Source of the DNA: Acidobacteriota bacterium
GTDB taxonomy: Bacteria; Acidobacteriota; Terriglobia; Terriglobales; Acidobacteriaceae
NCBI GenBank assembly: GCA_031296115.1
Contig: JARLGI010000120.1
Coordinates: forward strand, 1-64,000
DNA length: 64,000 bases
Reading direction: 5' to 3'
The position numbers and the translations under genes were made by a program. Below, in pieces: positions 62,471 through 64,000 of this stretch; positions within the stretch are counted from its first letter, which is position 1; the number at the start of each line of letters is the position of its first letter. The notes beneath the pieces were generated by a model. It saw only the letters and a program-made list of their open reading frames with translations. It searched no databases and was not told where the DNA came from.

Positions 62471-62647
62471 GGCACGGCTTCAGCCGTGCCTGAAGTGTGC
62501 GGAGAAAGTTCGAGTCCCATAGGGACTGCACAGGCATTCTGGCCGGGATAGGGGTCCTTCGACTCCGCACGATTCCGCTTCGCGGATTCGTGCTCCGCTC
62601 AGGATGACAAAACTAATAAATGCTGCGCTCGTCGCTCAGGATGACAG
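62471..62647. repeat. Cluster of dispersed palindromes and CATCCTGAG-type repeats
   Basis: The 267-bp gap holds GGCACGGCT-TC-AGCCGTGCC (62471-62490), AGTCCC-ATA-GGGACT (62513-62527), a repeat TCCTTCGACTCCGCACGATT to GCTCAGGATGACAA (62555-62609), and a shorter copy GCTGCGCTCGTCGCTCAGGA followed by TGACAGC (62620-62647). No gene is seen. Confidence 0.7.
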
Positions 62648-62708
62648 CAAGTAAAGATGCGGGAAAGAACACGATGAAACAATTGGTATTCACAGAGGCG
62701 GAATCGCA

Positions 62709-63767
62709 GTGACAACTCTAGCGCAGATGGTTTCGCAGACCGGTGGAGACGCCATCGTGACCACCGCGCCCTGCCGCGCCGACCTGGCGGGCGGCACTAT
62801 CGACATCTGGCCGCTCTACCTGTTTCATCCCGGCGCGCTCAGCGTGAACATCGCGCTGAACATCCTGACCGCCTGCAAGATCACGCCGCACGCCGGGCGA
62901 GAAATCGTGCTCAAGTCGCACGACACCGGCGGCGAGGAGCGCTTCGCCAGCCTGGACGAATTGCTGGCGAAGCGCGAGTACCAACTTCCGCTGGCGGCGT
63001 ATCTCCTCCGCTACTTTCAACCGAGCGGCGGATTTCTGCTGGCGACGCATTCGGAGTCGCCCGCAGGGGCGGGCATCTCCGGCTCGTCAGCGCTGATGAT
63101 TGCCACGGCCTCGGCGCTGGCACGGTTCACCGGCCGCGAGATCGACATCGAGCAGATTCGTGTGATCGCGCAGAACGTCGAAGCGCAACTCATCAAGGTG
63201 CCCACCGGTTGCCAGGATTACTACCCGGCGATGTACGGCGGGGTGAGCGCGGTGCATCTTGAGACCGGTGGTGTATGGCGCGAAGCGGTTCCGGTTTCGC
63301 TCGATGAGATGGATGAACGCTTCGTCCTCTTCTACACCGGCGCGCCGCGACAGTCGGGGATCAATAACTGGCAGGTGTTCAAGCAGCACATCGACGGCAA
63401 CCCACGTGTCGTGCAGAACTTCGCGGAGATTGCGCGCATCGCCCAGGCCATGCGCGCGGCGTTGGCCGGCGCTAGGTGGGACGAAGTCGAGGGTCTCATT
63501 CACGACGAGTGGACCTTGCGCCGGACCAATGCTCCGGGCATCGCAACGCCCCTCATGGAGAAGCTCATTGACGTCTCGCTGCGGCACGGGGGGCGGGCGG
63601 CCAAGGTTTGCGGCGCGGGCGGCGGAGGCTGCGTCATCGTCCTTATCGAGAAAGGTACGCGCCACCAAGTTGAGGCCGCCATCCGCGATCACGGTGGCCA
63701 GCCGCTCGACTTCCGCGTCGCGCGCGCGGGAGTCACGTTCCACTCAGGGCAAGCGGACAAAGGATAG
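62709..63767 (+). CDS. GHMP-family sugar kinase (heptose/galactokinase-like)
   Basis: A 352-residue GHMP kinase. N-terminal APCRADLAGGTIDIWPLYLF is the substrate-binding start seen in D-glycero-D-manno-heptose 7-phosphate kinase-like proteins. The ATP loop is SPAGAGISGSSALMIATASA, and the third motif is AAKVCGAGGGGCVIVLI. It may supply a sugar 1-phosphate for a nucleotide-sugar or cell-envelope route. Start GTG 62709. Confidence 0.88.
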   Translation: MTTLAQMVSQTGGDAIVTTAPCRADLAGGTIDIWPLYLFHPGALSVNIALNILTACKITPHAGREIVLKSHDTGGEERFASLDELLAKREYQLPLAAYLLRYFQPSGGFLLATHSESPAGAGISGSSALMIATASALARFTGREIDIEQIRVIAQNVEAQLIKVPTGCQDYYPAMYGGVSAVHLETGGVWREAVPVSLDEMDERFVLFYTGAPRQSGINNWQVFKQHIDGNPRVVQNFAEIARIAQAMRAALAGARWDEVEGLIHDEWTLRRTNAPGIATPLMEKLIDVSLRHGGRAAKVCGAGGGGCVIVLIEKGTRHQVEAAIRDHGGQPLDFRVARAGVTFHSGQADKG

Positions 63768-63778
63768 GACCCGTAGCC

Positions 63779-64000
63779 ATGTTCACCACCAGCGAAGGAA
63801 AGCTGCATCCGGTTTGGGCGTTCGTGATATCGGGCGTCTTCTCCTTCGCGGCATTCTTTATTTCAGGCGTGGTGGCCGAAGCCATCGCGGGCGAGCGCAG
63901 TCTCTTGCTGGAAGTTATCTTCCGAGCGCTGCTCGCGGTCTTGGTGTTTGGGCTGTACGTCTGGCTGCTGGCGGTGGCCGATGGGATCCATCAGCACCGC
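63779..64000 (+). CDS. N-terminal part of a membrane protein (cut by the window end)
   Basis: From ATG 63779 there are 74 codons to the window end. The residues are hydrophobic with two TM helices (VWAFVISGVFSFAAFFISGV and LLLEVIFRALLAVLVFGLYV) and a LHP motif near the start. It might be a CAAX-type (CPBP) protease or a small integral protein; the rest is needed to tell. It lies 11 bp after the GHMP kinase and is probably in the same operon. Confidence 0.6.
   Translation, partial: MFTTSEGKLHPVWAFVISGVFSFAAFFISGVVAEAIAGERSLLLEVIFRALLAVLVFGLYVWLLAVADGIHQHR

Overview
This window looks like a piece of chromosome from a GC-rich Acidobacteriota-type bacterium (Koribacter/Terriglobia-like). That is an inference from gene content: PknB-type receptor kinases with beta-propeller or TPR sensors, a DUF2934 small protein, the DUF2339/DUF3999 pair, a methionine synthase with an atypical pterin-domain opening, an HpnK-like deacetylase, many secreted proteins of unknown role, and short dispersed palindromes in the gaps. 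No rRNA operon and no CRISPR array was seen.

Layout. 1-400: the 3' end of a tyrosine recombinase faces the 3' end of a tRNA-Phe, the usual edge of an integrated element. 439-3019: an ornithine cyclodeaminase-like gene, dUTPase, and a decayed membrane-TPR gene. 3090-12131: two large receptor Ser/Thr kinases flanking an IS630 transposase remnant, then a secreted L-type lectin-like protein. 12623-15787: cold-shock protein, RRM protein and an OpuC-type compatible-solute ABC transporter. 15946-20695: a GH39 glycosidase pseudogene, a 666-bp non-coding stretch and metH. 20731-22261: SatD and DUF3307 genes, each preceded by two 18-bp palindromes with identical spacing. 22281-30459: frameshifted PAP2 phosphatase, NfnAB, DUF2934, MOSC, an orphan HTH gene, DUF3999 and DUF2339. 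30636-36916: a six-gene cluster of two ATP-grasp-type ligases, a GCS2/YbdK-type ligase, an M29-like aminopeptidase and two divergent esterases. 37011-49377: a cysteine-synthase-like enzyme, hydrolase, CDGSH protein, vWA and AAA pair, large MscS channel, thioesterase and small hypotheticals. 49542-57311: oxidoreductase, GlmS, PurS, AhpD-like protein, beta-CASP nuclease, a catalytically dead M1-like protein and RlmB. 57370-64000: a multiply broken secreted-protein gene, LytTR regulator, YdjC/HpnK-like deacetylase, PLP decarboxylase, GHMP sugar kinase and a membrane protein cut by the window end.

How genes work together. The clearest functional units are opuCA-CB-CC (osmolyte uptake), nfnA-nfnB (electron-bifurcating transhydrogenase), DUF2339-DUF3999, the vWA/AAA chaperone-like pair, and the ligase/peptidase/esterase cluster, which reads as a ribosome-independent peptide- or amide-forming pathway. 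The two most interesting signals are that cluster and the fourfold operator array around satD. The window also carries unusually many broken genes (TPR, IS630, GH39, PAP2, secreted repeat-type protein), so part of the chromosome here appears to be decaying, although single-base errors in the assembly could explain the PAP2 case.
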